This document shows positions 24,905 to 33,009 of a stretch of 64,000 bases of DNA, piece after piece (position 1 is the first letter of the stretch; every line of letters begins with the position of its first letter). The notes beneath the pieces were generated by a model, which was given only the letters and a program-made list of their open reading frames with translations, did no database searches and was not told where the DNA came from. This DNA comes from Elusimicrobiota bacterium (GTDB taxonomy: Bacteria > Elusimicrobiota > Elusimicrobia > UBA1565): positions 1-64,000 of the forward strand of contig JBAZVI010000008.1 of the NCBI GenBank assembly GCA_041660925.1, read 5' to 3'. Both the position numbers and the translations under genes were made by a program.

Positions 24905-25611
24905 CCTGTCATGCGCTCGACGTTCAGGCCGTCGCGGCGGAGGAAGATGAAGCTCGAGAGGCCCGCGTCCGAGAGCTTCGCGGCGAGCCGGTCGGCGAGG
25001 GAGTCCTCGTCGCCGGTGATGAAGAGGCAGTGGTGCCGGGCGAGCGGCACGCCCTTCGTCTCGAAGGCGTAGTGGAGCAGCTCGTGGCCGACCGAGTAGT
25101 AGCCGAAGCCGGCCGGGTCGTAGCGCCGGCCGGTCGAGGGATCCTCGCGGTAGTAGCGGAGGAAGACCGCCGGGCTCACCTGCGCCGTCGCCTTCCCCTC
25201 GAAATAGTACGCCTGCATGTTCTTCGGGAAGGGCAGCGGCACCTCGGGGTGCCCCTTCCCCCACTCCTCTATGAAGCGCTTCTGAGCGTCGCTCATGAGC
25301 GCGGGGTCGAAGCTCTCGAAGCGGACCGTCGGCGCGGGCGTACCGGCAGGAAGGCCGGAGAGCTCCCGCACGAAGGACCAGACCGTCGCGACGCGCTCCA
25401 AAGTCACCAGCTCCGGGAGCTCTCCCTCCACGGCCGGAGCGCCGGCCAGGGAGGCGGCGAACATCCCCTCCAGGGCCGGAAGAGCCAGCGCGCGCACGCG
25501 AAAGGCGGCCTCGGGGAGCGGACCCGCCGGCCCGACCTCGGGAACGGCGTCCTCCGCGCGGGCGGACGCGACGAACAGCGCAAGGAGCAGGGCGGCGGAG
25601 AGCGCCCTCAT
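24856..25611 (-). CDS. Secreted HELLH metallopeptidase-like protein
   Basis: 251 residues, ATG overlapping the stop of the gene before it (ATGA). The signal peptide is MRALSAALLLALFVASARA. The C-terminal domain contains MQAYYFEGKATAQVSPAVF, then GFGYYSVGHELLHYAFETKG and LARHHCLFITGDEDSLADRL; HELLH is a full HExxH zinc motif with a HHC pair downstream. The same domain is fused to a TraB-type protein in the adjacent gene, where the Glu is lost. The last 15 or so residues (ACPSDSALPGRARSE) are encoded by the terminal inverted repeat of the 24612-24904 element, so the natural C-terminus has probably been replaced. Function is inferred as secreted protease-like. Confidence 0.8.
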   Translation of the reverse strand: MRALSAALLLALFVASARAEDAVPEVGPAGPLPEAAFRVRALALPALEGMFAASLAGAPAVEGELPELVTLERVATVWSFVRELSGLPAGTPAPTVRFESFDPALMSDAQKRFIEEWGKGHPEVPLPFPKNMQAYYFEGKATAQVSPAVFLRYYREDPSTGRRYDPAGFGYYSVGHELLHYAFETKGVPLARHHCLFITGDEDSLADRLAAKLSDAGLSSFIFLRRDGLNVERMTGACPSDSALPGRARSE

Positions 25612-27221
25612 CGGCTCCCTCCGCAGGGGTCGTCGGCGCGCTCGGGAGCGACGCCGTCGCGCAGCATGAAGATGGCGCTCGCGGTGCCGCCCTCGGCGAG
25701 GCGGGCCGCCAGGCGCGCGGAAAGACTGGCGTCCCCCCCGCCGGAGAGCAGGCAGTGGTGGCGGGCGGCGCTCTCGCCGCGGCGCTCGAGCGCGTAGTGG
25801 AGCAGGGCGTGGCCGAGGGAGTAGTAGCCGAAGCCGACGAAGTCGCGCTTGCCGCCGGTCGCCGGGTCCGTCTGGTAGTACTTGCGGAAGACGACGGGGT
25901 CCACGCGGGCGACGCCGGTGCCCTCGAAGTAGTAGCTCAGCATCGTCTTGGGGCAGGGACCCGGCGCCTCGGGGTGCGCCTTGCGCCACTCGGCGACCCA
26001 GAGCATCCAGTCGAGACTCATGCGCTGGGCGTCCGAGCTCTCGAAGCGGACGCTCGGCGGCGGCGTCCCCTCGGGGACGGGGACGAGCTCCTTCACGATG
26101 CCCCAGACCTCGGCGACCTTCGCCGCGGTGACGAGCTCGGGGATGTCGCCCACGAGCTCGGGGGCGTCGGGCCCGGCCCGCTCGCGGCGCACGGCCCCGG
26201 CGGGCGGCTGCGCGGGACGCTGGGAAGGGTCGTCCATGTCGACGGCGCTCACGCGGCAGCCCCGGCGCTCGAGCAGCGCGAGCAGGCCGCGCGGCCCGGG
26301 CAGATGCAGCGCTCCCACGCCGACGAAGGCGCCGCCCTCGGAGAGGAGCGGGGCGAGCCGCGCGGCCATGCGCTCGCTGCGGAAGAAGAGCATGCGCTCC
26401 ATGAAGGCGTCCACGTGGCGGTGGTCGGCGGGGAGCTTGTGGAAGCTGTAGGCGTACATCCCGCCGATGTCCTGCGCCAGGTAGAGCGCGCCGAGGCGCT
26501 CGGCGTGGAGGGCGTTCTCCCCGTAGTCGCAGACCGTGTCGCGCAGGGACTCGATCTGGAAGGGGAGCGAAAGGGAGTCGAGCCCCTCGAGGAGCTCGGG
26601 GACGGTCTCGATGGCGAGGACCTCCTTGCGCCGGCGCAGGCCCTCCTCGCGGATGAGCTTGTCGAGGACGACGCCGCCCCTCATGGGAGGACGGCTGAGC
26701 ACGTTGAAGACGGCCCAGACCTTCATCGACTCGGCGCCGTTCTCCGAGACGCCGTAGGCGCCGAGGAGGCGCTCGCTCTCGGCGTAGAGCTCGGGCCCGA
26801 TGAGCGTCGAGAGCTTCCGCCCGGCCGGGAGCCGGATGCCGCCGACGTAGGCCTCGCCCGCCTTGTCGCCCATGTCCACTTCGTTGACGATGCGCCGCGA
26901 GGTCTCGAAGAAGGGACGCAGGCGGCGCAGGAGGTCGATGACCCGGCCTTCGTCGGTGTGCTCCGTGCCGAAGACCCAGCTCACGGCGCCGGAGGGCGCG
27001 ACGACCCTCCAGAGCAGGCCCCGGCCGTGCTCGAGCTCCCCGAGCGAGGGGCCCGGCACGGAGACCCGGCCGCGGCAGGCGGGGACGGCGCCCGGCGCGG
27101 ATTCGGAGAGGGCCGCCCCCTCCCGGGCGCTCTGGAGCAGGGCGCGGGGGTCGAAGACCGGCTCGCCCGCGCGGGCGGAGGCGGCGAGGAAGGACAGGAG
27201 GAGGAGGGCCGCGTTCGTCAT
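25608..27221 (-). CDS. TraB/GumN-family protein fused to a metallopeptidase-like domain lacking the catalytic Glu
   Basis: 537 residues with a signal peptide ending ASARA and a leader GEPVFDPRALL shared with the upstream gene. Residues about 60-340 match TraB/GumN: WVFGTEHTD near the start and AFVGVGALHLPGPRGLLALL with LERRGCRVSAVD at the end, the two conserved G-x-x-H motifs of this family, proposed to be metal-dependent peptidases. The last 190 residues are homologous to the whole mature part of the next gene (YYFEGTGVARVDPVVF, GFGYYSLGHALLHYALERRG, ARHHCLLSGGGDASL). There HELLH is HALLH, so that domain is probably inactive and may bind or regulate. 4-bp overlaps on both sides. Confidence 0.85.
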   Translation of the reverse strand: MTNAALLLLSFLAASARAGEPVFDPRALLQSAREGAALSESAPGAVPACRGRVSVPGPSLGELEHGRGLLWRVVAPSGAVSWVFGTEHTDEGRVIDLLRRLRPFFETSRRIVNEVDMGDKAGEAYVGGIRLPAGRKLSTLIGPELYAESERLLGAYGVSENGAESMKVWAVFNVLSRPPMRGGVVLDKLIREEGLRRRKEVLAIETVPELLEGLDSLSLPFQIESLRDTVCDYGENALHAERLGALYLAQDIGGMYAYSFHKLPADHRHVDAFMERMLFFRSERMAARLAPLLSEGGAFVGVGALHLPGPRGLLALLERRGCRVSAVDMDDPSQRPAQPPAGAVRRERAGPDAPELVGDIPELVTAAKVAEVWGIVKELVPVPEGTPPPSVRFESSDAQRMSLDWMLWVAEWRKAHPEAPGPCPKTMLSYYFEGTGVARVDPVVFRKYYQTDPATGGKRDFVGFGYYSLGHALLHYALERRGESAARHHCLLSGGGDASLSARLAARLAEGGTASAIFMLRDGVAPERADDPCGGSR

Positions 27222-28216
27222 ATCAGCGTGAGCTGGTGGAGCAGGGAGTCGATGCGCAGGCCGAGGGCGTTCCAGAGCAGGCCGGAGCGGCCGCGGGTCC
27301 GCTCGCGCAGGGAGGTGAGCGTCTGCGCCGAGGAGCGGAGGAGCCCGTCGGCGCGGCCCCGGAACTCGGGGCCCGACTGCCAGCCGAACACGAGCTCGGC
27401 GACCGCCTTCTCCTGCTCGGCGACCGTCTTCTCGGCGCGGAGGTAGTCCTCCTCGAGCGCGAGACCGGAGCCCCGCACGTACTCCTCCCGGGTGGAGCAG
27501 CGGAAGAGGTCGATGTAGGCCGGACAGCCCGCGGAGCCCCCCGAGGTGCGGCAGAGCGCGGGGACGGGATATTCGCCGAAGACGTCGGCGGGACTCTGGA
27601 GGGCGTAGGGCGAGGCCGCCGTCAGATAGTTCTTGGAGAAGGCCAGCTCGTCGCTCACGTAGACGAAGCCGTGCACTTCCGCGCCCTTCTCGTCGCGGAT
27701 GGCGGCGATGTCTCCGGGCCGCGGCGCCTCGGCCGCGTGGAGAGGCCGGCAGAGCGGCGACGCCATCCAGAAGGACATCTCCTCGGGGGAGGCGAAGCCC
27801 GGCGCGGAGAGGATCCCCGCCGAGACGAGCGCCGTGTTCCAGCAGTTCGGGCCCCAGCGCCGGGCGCGGGTGTCATGGACGCGGCGGACGAAGGAGGGGG
27901 CGTCGACTCGGAGCGTGCAGCCCTGCGGACCGCAGCGGCAGGCTTCCCGCGCGGCGGGGGCTTCGCGCAGGCGCGCCTTCCACTCGGCCAGCGCCGCGCC
28001 CTGCTTCTCCAGCGCCGCGCAGTCGGCGCCGGTGAGCGCGAGGTTCCCGTCCGCGTCGCGGCCGACGCTCAGGCGGGGCGCGGGACGCTCGGCGGCGGAC
28101 GGGGCCTCGACCGAAAAAGCGGCGTCCCGGGCGCTCTTCAAGAGCGCCCGGGGGTCGAAGACCGGCTCTCCGGCGCGGGCCGAGACGGCCAGGACGGCGA
28201 GAAGAAGCGTCTTCAA
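27218..28216 (-). CDS. Secreted Cys/His protein, NlpC/P60- or CHAP-like amidase fold suspected
   Basis: 332 residues with a signal peptide and then AGEPVFDPRALLKSARDA, almost identical to the N-terminus of the following gene. The middle has RRWGPNCWNTALVSAGILS and, about 60 residues on, PRPGDIAAIRDEKGAEVHGF then VYVSDELAFSKN. A Cys at the start of a helix, a PGDI turn and a His in a strand is the pattern of papain-like NlpC/P60 and CHAP hydrolases, which cut peptidoglycan peptides. This match is by pattern only. Other Cys pairs (ACRCGPQGC) may form disulphides. Coupled by ATGA overlaps to both neighbours. Confidence 0.65.
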   Translation of the reverse strand: MKTLLLAVLAVSARAGEPVFDPRALLKSARDAAFSVEAPSAAERPAPRLSVGRDADGNLALTGADCAALEKQGAALAEWKARLREAPAAREACRCGPQGCTLRVDAPSFVRRVHDTRARRWGPNCWNTALVSAGILSAPGFASPEEMSFWMASPLCRPLHAAEAPRPGDIAAIRDEKGAEVHGFVYVSDELAFSKNYLTAASPYALQSPADVFGEYPVPALCRTSGGSAGCPAYIDLFRCSTREEYVRGSGLALEEDYLRAEKTVAEQEKAVAELVFGWQSGPEFRGRADGLLRSSAQTLTSLRERTRGRSGLLWNALGLRIDSLLHQLTLI

Positions 28217-28851
28217 ATCGCGATGAGCGGCCCCATGGTGAGGAAGGCCTTCTCCATGGACTTCCAGCGGCGCTGCACCGCGGGGTCCCGGGGCATGAGC
28301 TGGTAGAACTTGGCGTTCTCCATGTCGGCGACGAGCTGGCCGGCCATGTTCACGCCCTTGATGGGGACGAGGTTGTGCTCGACCTTGAGGATGGCCCCGC
28401 CGAGCGAGATCGTGTACTTGTACTCGTCGATCGTACGCTTGCCCTCGCCGTCGACGCGGATGCGCTGGGAGATCCCCATCATGTGGGAGAAGCTGCGGCG
28501 GTAGACGAGGTCCTGGTAGGGGCTGTCCTCTCCGCCGATGCGGCCGTCCTTCACCGGGATCTCGAGGACCTGGACCGCGAGGATGTCCATGCCGCCCTTG
28601 CCGTCGTCCTGCTGGCGGTTGTAGTTGAGCCAGGTCGTGCCTTCGACCTCTCCGGGCATCGGCGCGCCGTCCTTGATGAGCCGCTTCATGATCTCGCGGA
28701 CCGCCGCGTCGCCGATCTTCGCGGGCTGGAGGCGCTCCTGGAGCGTGCTCTTGGCTTTCTGCATGTCTTCCATGGCGTCGGGAGGAGCGACGACCTGGGC
28801 CTTGAGCTGCACGGCGAGGAGGGTCATGAGCGCGAAGGTGATCGTTTTCAT
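28213..28851 (-). CDS. Secreted protein of unknown function, first gene of a four-gene operon
   Basis: 212 residues from the ATG at 28851, with TATCCT 6 nt upstream. The signal peptide MKTITFALMTLLAVQLKA is followed by QVVAPPDAMEDM, which shares the QVVAP motif seen after the signal peptides of several other proteins in the window. The mature part has a helical start and a beta-rich body (MDILAVQVLEIPVKDGRIGG and IDEYKYTISLGGAILKVEHN). No family recognised. The downstream genes, coupled by ATGA overlaps, are all secreted and two carry peptidase-like domains, so a role in extracellular proteolysis or its control is plausible. Confidence 0.7.
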   Translation of the reverse strand: MKTITFALMTLLAVQLKAQVVAPPDAMEDMQKAKSTLQERLQPAKIGDAAVREIMKRLIKDGAPMPGEVEGTTWLNYNRQQDDGKGGMDILAVQVLEIPVKDGRIGGEDSPYQDLVYRRSFSHMMGISQRIRVDGEGKRTIDEYKYTISLGGAILKVEHNLVPIKGVNMAGQLVADMENAKFYQLMPRDPAVQRRWKSMEKAFLTMGPLIAI

Positions 28852-28973
28852 GTCTTCAGGATAGCCGTGAAACCGTCCATCCTTCAGGGCAGGAGGTCCC
28901 AGCGCCGGTCCGCTTTGGGGCTCATAGGAAAGCAGGCCCAAGGACCTAGACGCTCACCCCCGCCTCTGACCCC

Positions 28974-29108
28974 CGGTGCCTGACGCCGCAACTTATGCAA
29001 CTTGTTTTTGGGGCGGGAAACGCGGTTTATCGCGTCATTTCAGGAACGGAGGGATATAGGCGGGAATCCGGCCGGGAAATAAGTTGCGAAAGTTAACGTC
29101 TGACCCCC
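28974..29108. repeat. REP-like element, copy A (ends only)
   Basis: Left end GGTGCCTGACGCCGCAACTT and right end AAGTTGCGAAAGTTAACGTC then TGACCCC match the two ends of the elements at 40996-41108 and 53480-53592, but the centre is different. Confidence 0.65.
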
Positions 29109-29118
29109 GGAGAAATTC

Positions 29119-29124
29119 TATGAT
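29119..29124 (+). promoter_or_regulatory. -10-like TATGAT, 6 nt before the start codon
   Basis: TATGAT is followed by TCGCCC and then the ATG at 29131, with no ribosome binding site, which suggests a leaderless transcript. Confidence 0.45.
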
Positions 29125-29130
29125 TCGCCC

Positions 29131-30606
29131 ATGCCCAGAGCCCTGAAACTTTTTCTGTACGCCCTCCTCGTCGCCGGCGCGGGCGCCGCAGCGACCTACT
29201 ACACGCTCCCGGTGCGCCGCATCGGCATCCGCTCCGAGCTCGTCATGCTCGGGGACCTCAACGGCGACCATGCCTGGGACTCCAGGGACGCCGTCCTGCT
29301 GCGCCGCTTCCTCGCGAACCCCTACGCGCGGCCCCGGCTCGAGGCCCTCAAGGTCGACGTCAACCGCAACGGCTTCATCGACGAAGAGGACGTCCGCATC
29401 CTGGAAAAGCTTTATGCGAGCGGCGACCCGTACAAGGCCCGCCAGGAGGCCGACGCGCCCGGCCGTCCGTTCCCCTACCCCCGCGAGTTCTTCCTGTACC
29501 TCCCTTCCGCCGAATACGTCCAGCGCCCCGCGGTGCTCCTCGCGCATCCGGCGCTCAAGGACTCCCCGCTGCCCTTCCTCCGCGCGATGGCGCGCGAGCC
29601 GCGCACGCTCTACCGGGACCGCCTGCAGACCGAGGTCTACGACGAAGGCCTGCGCTTCTCCATCGCCTACGGCCTCCGGCGCCCCGGCCTGACCCCGGTC
29701 GAGCGCGACTACGCCCTGGGGAAGACCCGGCGCTCTCAGGCGCTGTGGGAGAAGCGGGACCTCTACTCGCTGCTCATGCTGCTCATCGAGCTCAGCGAGG
29801 ACGCGGAGACCCTGAGCGTGAAGGGCCAGACCCCCTTCACGGCCGGGACGCTCTTCTTCCGCGACCATCTGCGGGAGCTCCTGGAGTCGCCGCTCTACCG
29901 GGAGCACGCCGCCGGGAAGCGCCCGGCCGGCGAGGTCTTCCGGAAGATGTCGGAGCTGGCGGACCGGGACCTCGGCCTGAAACTGGAGCTCGAGACGCTG
30001 CCCCCGCCCCGGAACCTCCTCCAGCTGAGCAACTACCGGGACCGCGCCCTGTGGCAGTACTTCAAGTCCACGACGACGCGCCGGGACTTCGTCAAGCTCT
30101 CGCTCTTCGCCCAGCACGACCGCCGCTACCTGCGCGCGGCCGCGCGCACGACCCCGAAGCACGCGGACATGGCGCTCGAGAACCACAACCTGCCGATGGT
30201 CCTGCTCTTCCGGGAGGCCCTGCGTCTGAAGGGCGGCGACAAGCGCGCCGCCGTCGGCCTGCTCGACGAGGCCATCCGCATCCCCTTCGCCTGGGTGAAG
30301 AGCATCCCCCGCGCCCAGCTCCCCACCTCCATCGCGCTGGAGAACTTCCTCCTGCCGGGCAACAAGGAGGACGGGCCCGACAAGAGCCGGCATTGGAACG
30401 TCTTCGGGGGGATCGCCCTCTACAAGTCGCCCGAGGAGTCGGTGCGGCTCGCGCTCGCCCGCGAGGTCAAGGATTACCGGGAGGAGGGGCGCACGCCCGC
30501 GATGATGAACGAGTTCGTCCGCGACACGATGGCGAACCTCAACGGCGTCTACCACGTCATGAGCATCGACGCCCGCCTGCTCTACGCCCTCCCCGCCGAC
30601 GAATAG
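29131..30606 (+). CDS. Membrane-anchored protein with a dockerin-like calcium-binding pair
   Basis: 491 residues. An N-terminal anchor (LKLFLYALLVAGAGAAATYY) is followed at about residues 38-95 by two F-hand repeats, GDLNGDHAWDSRDAVLLRRF and VDVNRNGFIDEEDVRILEKL, spaced like a type I dockerin or an EF-hand-like pair; both have the D-x-N-x-D/N-G pattern. The remaining 390 residues are helical and charged, with no recognised family. Dockerins usually sit at one end of enzymes and bind cohesins; here it is close to the membrane anchor and no cohesin is visible in the window. It could simply be a calcium-binding structural module. Confidence 0.75.
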   Translation: MPRALKLFLYALLVAGAGAAATYYTLPVRRIGIRSELVMLGDLNGDHAWDSRDAVLLRRFLANPYARPRLEALKVDVNRNGFIDEEDVRILEKLYASGDPYKARQEADAPGRPFPYPREFFLYLPSAEYVQRPAVLLAHPALKDSPLPFLRAMAREPRTLYRDRLQTEVYDEGLRFSIAYGLRRPGLTPVERDYALGKTRRSQALWEKRDLYSLLMLLIELSEDAETLSVKGQTPFTAGTLFFRDHLRELLESPLYREHAAGKRPAGEVFRKMSELADRDLGLKLELETLPPPRNLLQLSNYRDRALWQYFKSTTTRRDFVKLSLFAQHDRRYLRAAARTTPKHADMALENHNLPMVLLFREALRLKGGDKRAAVGLLDEAIRIPFAWVKSIPRAQLPTSIALENFLLPGNKEDGPDKSRHWNVFGGIALYKSPEESVRLALAREVKDYREEGRTPAMMNEFVRDTMANLNGVYHVMSIDARLLYALPADE

Positions 30607-32013
30607 CTAGAGAGCGTCCTTCACCACCGCGGAGGGGTGCTCCTTCCCGAACTCCCCCTCCCAACGCGCGATGACCACGGTCGCGAGGCAGTTGCCGATG
30701 ACGTTGACCGAGGTGCGCGCCATGTCCATGAGCTCGTCGATGCCGAGGATGATGAAGATGGGCTCGGTGGGCAGGTTGAAGGACGCCGCGGTCCCCAGCA
30801 GGATGACGAGCGTCGCCCGCGGCACCCCGGCGACGCCCTTGCTCGTGAGCATGAGCGTGAACACCATGAGGAGCTGCTGGCCCCACGAGAGCTGGACCCC
30901 CGCCGCCTGCGCGACGAAGACCGAGGCGAGCGCGAGATAGAGCGTGCTGCCGTCGAGGTTGAAGCTGTAGCCGGTGGGCATCACGAACGCCACGATCTGC
31001 CGCGGCACCCCGATGGCCTCCATGGCCTCCATCGCGCGCGGGAGGGCGGCCTCCGAGCTCGTGGTGGCGAAGGCGATGGAGACCGGCTCGGCGACGGCGA
31101 GACAGAAGCGGCGCAGAGGTACGCGCGCGATGAGCGCGACGGGCAGGAGGACGAACACGAGGAAGGCGGCCAGCGCCGCGTAGAGGGTCGCCAGCAGCTT
31201 GAAGAGGTTCACGAGCACCCCGAGCCCCATGTGCCCCACGGTGTAGGCGATGGCGGCGCCCACCCCCACCGGGGCGAAGAGCATCACGAGGTTCGTGAAC
31301 TTGAACATCGTCTCGGCGAGACTCCCGGCGAAGGCGAGCATCGGCCGGCGCTTCTCTTCGCTCAGCATCGCGAGCGCGACGCCGAAGAGGATGCTGAAGA
31401 CCACGACCTGGAGCACCTGCCCCTCGGCCACCGACTTCGCGATGTTCTCCGGGAAGACGTGCAGGAGGATCTCCTGCACCGACTGCTTCGGGACGACGGT
31501 GACCTCCGCCTGCGGCGCCGCCGGGAGCTGGATGCCGACCCCGGCCTTGCTCAGGTTGATGGCGGCGAGGCCGATGAAGAGCGCGAGCGTCGTGACGACC
31601 TCGAAGTAGATCAGGGATTTGACGCCCATGCGCCCGACCTGCTTGAGGTCCGAGTGCCCCGCGATGCCGACGACCAGGGTCGCGAAGATCAGCGGCGCGA
31701 TGATGGTCTTGATGAGGCGCAGGAAGACGAGGCTCAGCACGCGCAGCTGCACCGCGGCGGCCGGAAAGTCGTGGCCGAGCTCGGCGCCCACGACCATCGC
31801 GACGAGGATCCAGGCGGTCAGGGAGCGGCGCTTGAGCGCGTAGAGCGCGAGGAAGGCCGCGCCGAGCCAGCGCGGCGCGAGCAGGGCCCAGACGGGAAGA
31901 CCGAGCCCGGCGTAGTGCGCGCCGGTCCAGAGGACGGCGGCGGCGGCGTAGGACGCCAGGGCGCCGGCGATGGCTCTTGCGCGCGCGTCGGTCGGGGCGA
32001 TGGGCATGGTCAT
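30607..32013 (-). CDS. Dicarboxylate/amino acid:cation symporter (DAACS, GltP/DctA type)
   Basis: 468 residues from the ATG at 32013 (GGAGAGAGG site, ATGA overlap with the EamA stop). The family signatures are clear: IAFATTSSEAALPRAMEAME in re-entrant loop HP1, PTGYSFNLDGSTLYLAL in helix 7, and NLPTEPIFIILGIDELMDMA plus TSVNVIGN in HP2/helix 8. The wording TTSSEAALPR and NLDGSTLY is closest to GltP-type glutamate/aspartate:proton carriers; DctA is the alternative. The N-terminus has an extra 80-residue hydrophobic region before the usual first helix. Probably imports C4-dicarboxylates or acidic amino acids. Confidence 0.92.
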   Translation of the reverse strand: MTMPIAPTDARARAIAGALASYAAAAVLWTGAHYAGLGLPVWALLAPRWLGAAFLALYALKRRSLTAWILVAMVVGAELGHDFPAAAVQLRVLSLVFLRLIKTIIAPLIFATLVVGIAGHSDLKQVGRMGVKSLIYFEVVTTLALFIGLAAINLSKAGVGIQLPAAPQAEVTVVPKQSVQEILLHVFPENIAKSVAEGQVLQVVVFSILFGVALAMLSEEKRRPMLAFAGSLAETMFKFTNLVMLFAPVGVGAAIAYTVGHMGLGVLVNLFKLLATLYAALAAFLVFVLLPVALIARVPLRRFCLAVAEPVSIAFATTSSEAALPRAMEAMEAIGVPRQIVAFVMPTGYSFNLDGSTLYLALASVFVAQAAGVQLSWGQQLLMVFTLMLTSKGVAGVPRATLVILLGTAASFNLPTEPIFIILGIDELMDMARTSVNVIGNCLATVVIARWEGEFGKEHPSAVVKDAL

Positions 32014-32882
32014 CCTCTCTCCGTGATGTAGACGCCGGCGGCGACGAGCGCCGAGCCGGCCAGCAGGGCGGGACCGACGCGCTCTCCCAGCAGGAGGGCC
32101 GCGGCCAGGTAGGTCATGGGCGGGATGGTGTAGAGATACACCCCGACCTTCTGGGACTCGGTGCGCTCGAGCGCGACGAAATAGAGCAGGGTGGAGAGGA
32201 AGCCGCAGCCCGCGCCCAGGAAGAGGATGGCCCACCAGGCCGAGGCGGGGACCGCCGCCGGCGAGAAGCCCCGGGCCGAGGCCTCCCAGAGGCCGAGGGG
32301 GAGCATCGTCAGCGCGCCGAGGATCGTCGAGGCTCCGGCGAGCTCGAGGGCGCCCAGCTCCGCGTTGAGCTTCTTGCCGTAGACGGTGAACACGGCCCAC
32401 ATGAAGATGCTCAGGAACACGAGCCCGTCGCCGAGCAGCTGGGCGCGCACGCCGCTGCTCAGGGCGTCGGGCCCGAGCACGACGAGCACGCCGGCGAGCG
32501 CGAGCGCGAGGCCCGCCGCCTTGCGCGCGGTGAGCCGCTCCCCGAGGAAGAGCGCGGCGATGAGGGTGATGCCGAGCGGACAGGTCATCGCCCAGAGGGA
32601 GGCGTTCGACGCGCTCGTGTACTGGAGCCCGACGGTCTGCACGCCGTAGTGGAGACCGGTCCCGGCGAGACTGAGGAGGAAGAGACGGCCGAAGCGGCCC
32701 GGCCCGCCGCACAGCAGCCCCGCGCGGCGGCGCCAGAGCAGGGGAGCGAAGCAGAGCGCCGAGACGAGCAGGCGCAGCGTCACGACGCTCAGCGGCGGGA
32801 CCGCCGCGAGCGCCGCCTTCGTCGCGATGAAGGAGACCGCCCAGAAGACGCAGGCCGTCAGGACGGCGGCGTGGGTCGCCAT
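32010..32882 (-). CDS. EamA/DMT-family transporter
   Basis: 290 residues from the ATG at 32882, which has TATCAT 9 nt upstream and no ribosome binding site. Ten helices in two EamA halves; MATHAAVLTACVFWAVSFIA starts the first, ALFLGERLTARKAAGL ends it, and YLAAALLLGERVGPALLAGS ends the second, both with the usual LGER turn. Exports a small metabolite, identity unknown. It shares an operon with the symporter downstream through a 4-bp overlap, so import of an acidic compound and export of a related one may be linked, though this is inference. Confidence 0.9.
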   Translation of the reverse strand: MATHAAVLTACVFWAVSFIATKAALAAVPPLSVVTLRLLVSALCFAPLLWRRRAGLLCGGPGRFGRLFLLSLAGTGLHYGVQTVGLQYTSASNASLWAMTCPLGITLIAALFLGERLTARKAAGLALALAGVLVVLGPDALSSGVRAQLLGDGLVFLSIFMWAVFTVYGKKLNAELGALELAGASTILGALTMLPLGLWEASARGFSPAAVPASAWWAILFLGAGCGFLSTLLYFVALERTESQKVGVYLYTIPPMTYLAAALLLGERVGPALLAGSALVAAGVYITERG

Positions 32883-33009
32883 GCGGGAGGCATGATACCA
32901 ATCCTGAGCGCGCCGACTTACCCCTCCCAACGACCCAGCCGCGCCCTGGGCACAAAGGCGGGTTCCGGAGCTCCCCGCGCGGCCCCCGCATTTGTTATGT
33001 TTCTTCGCG

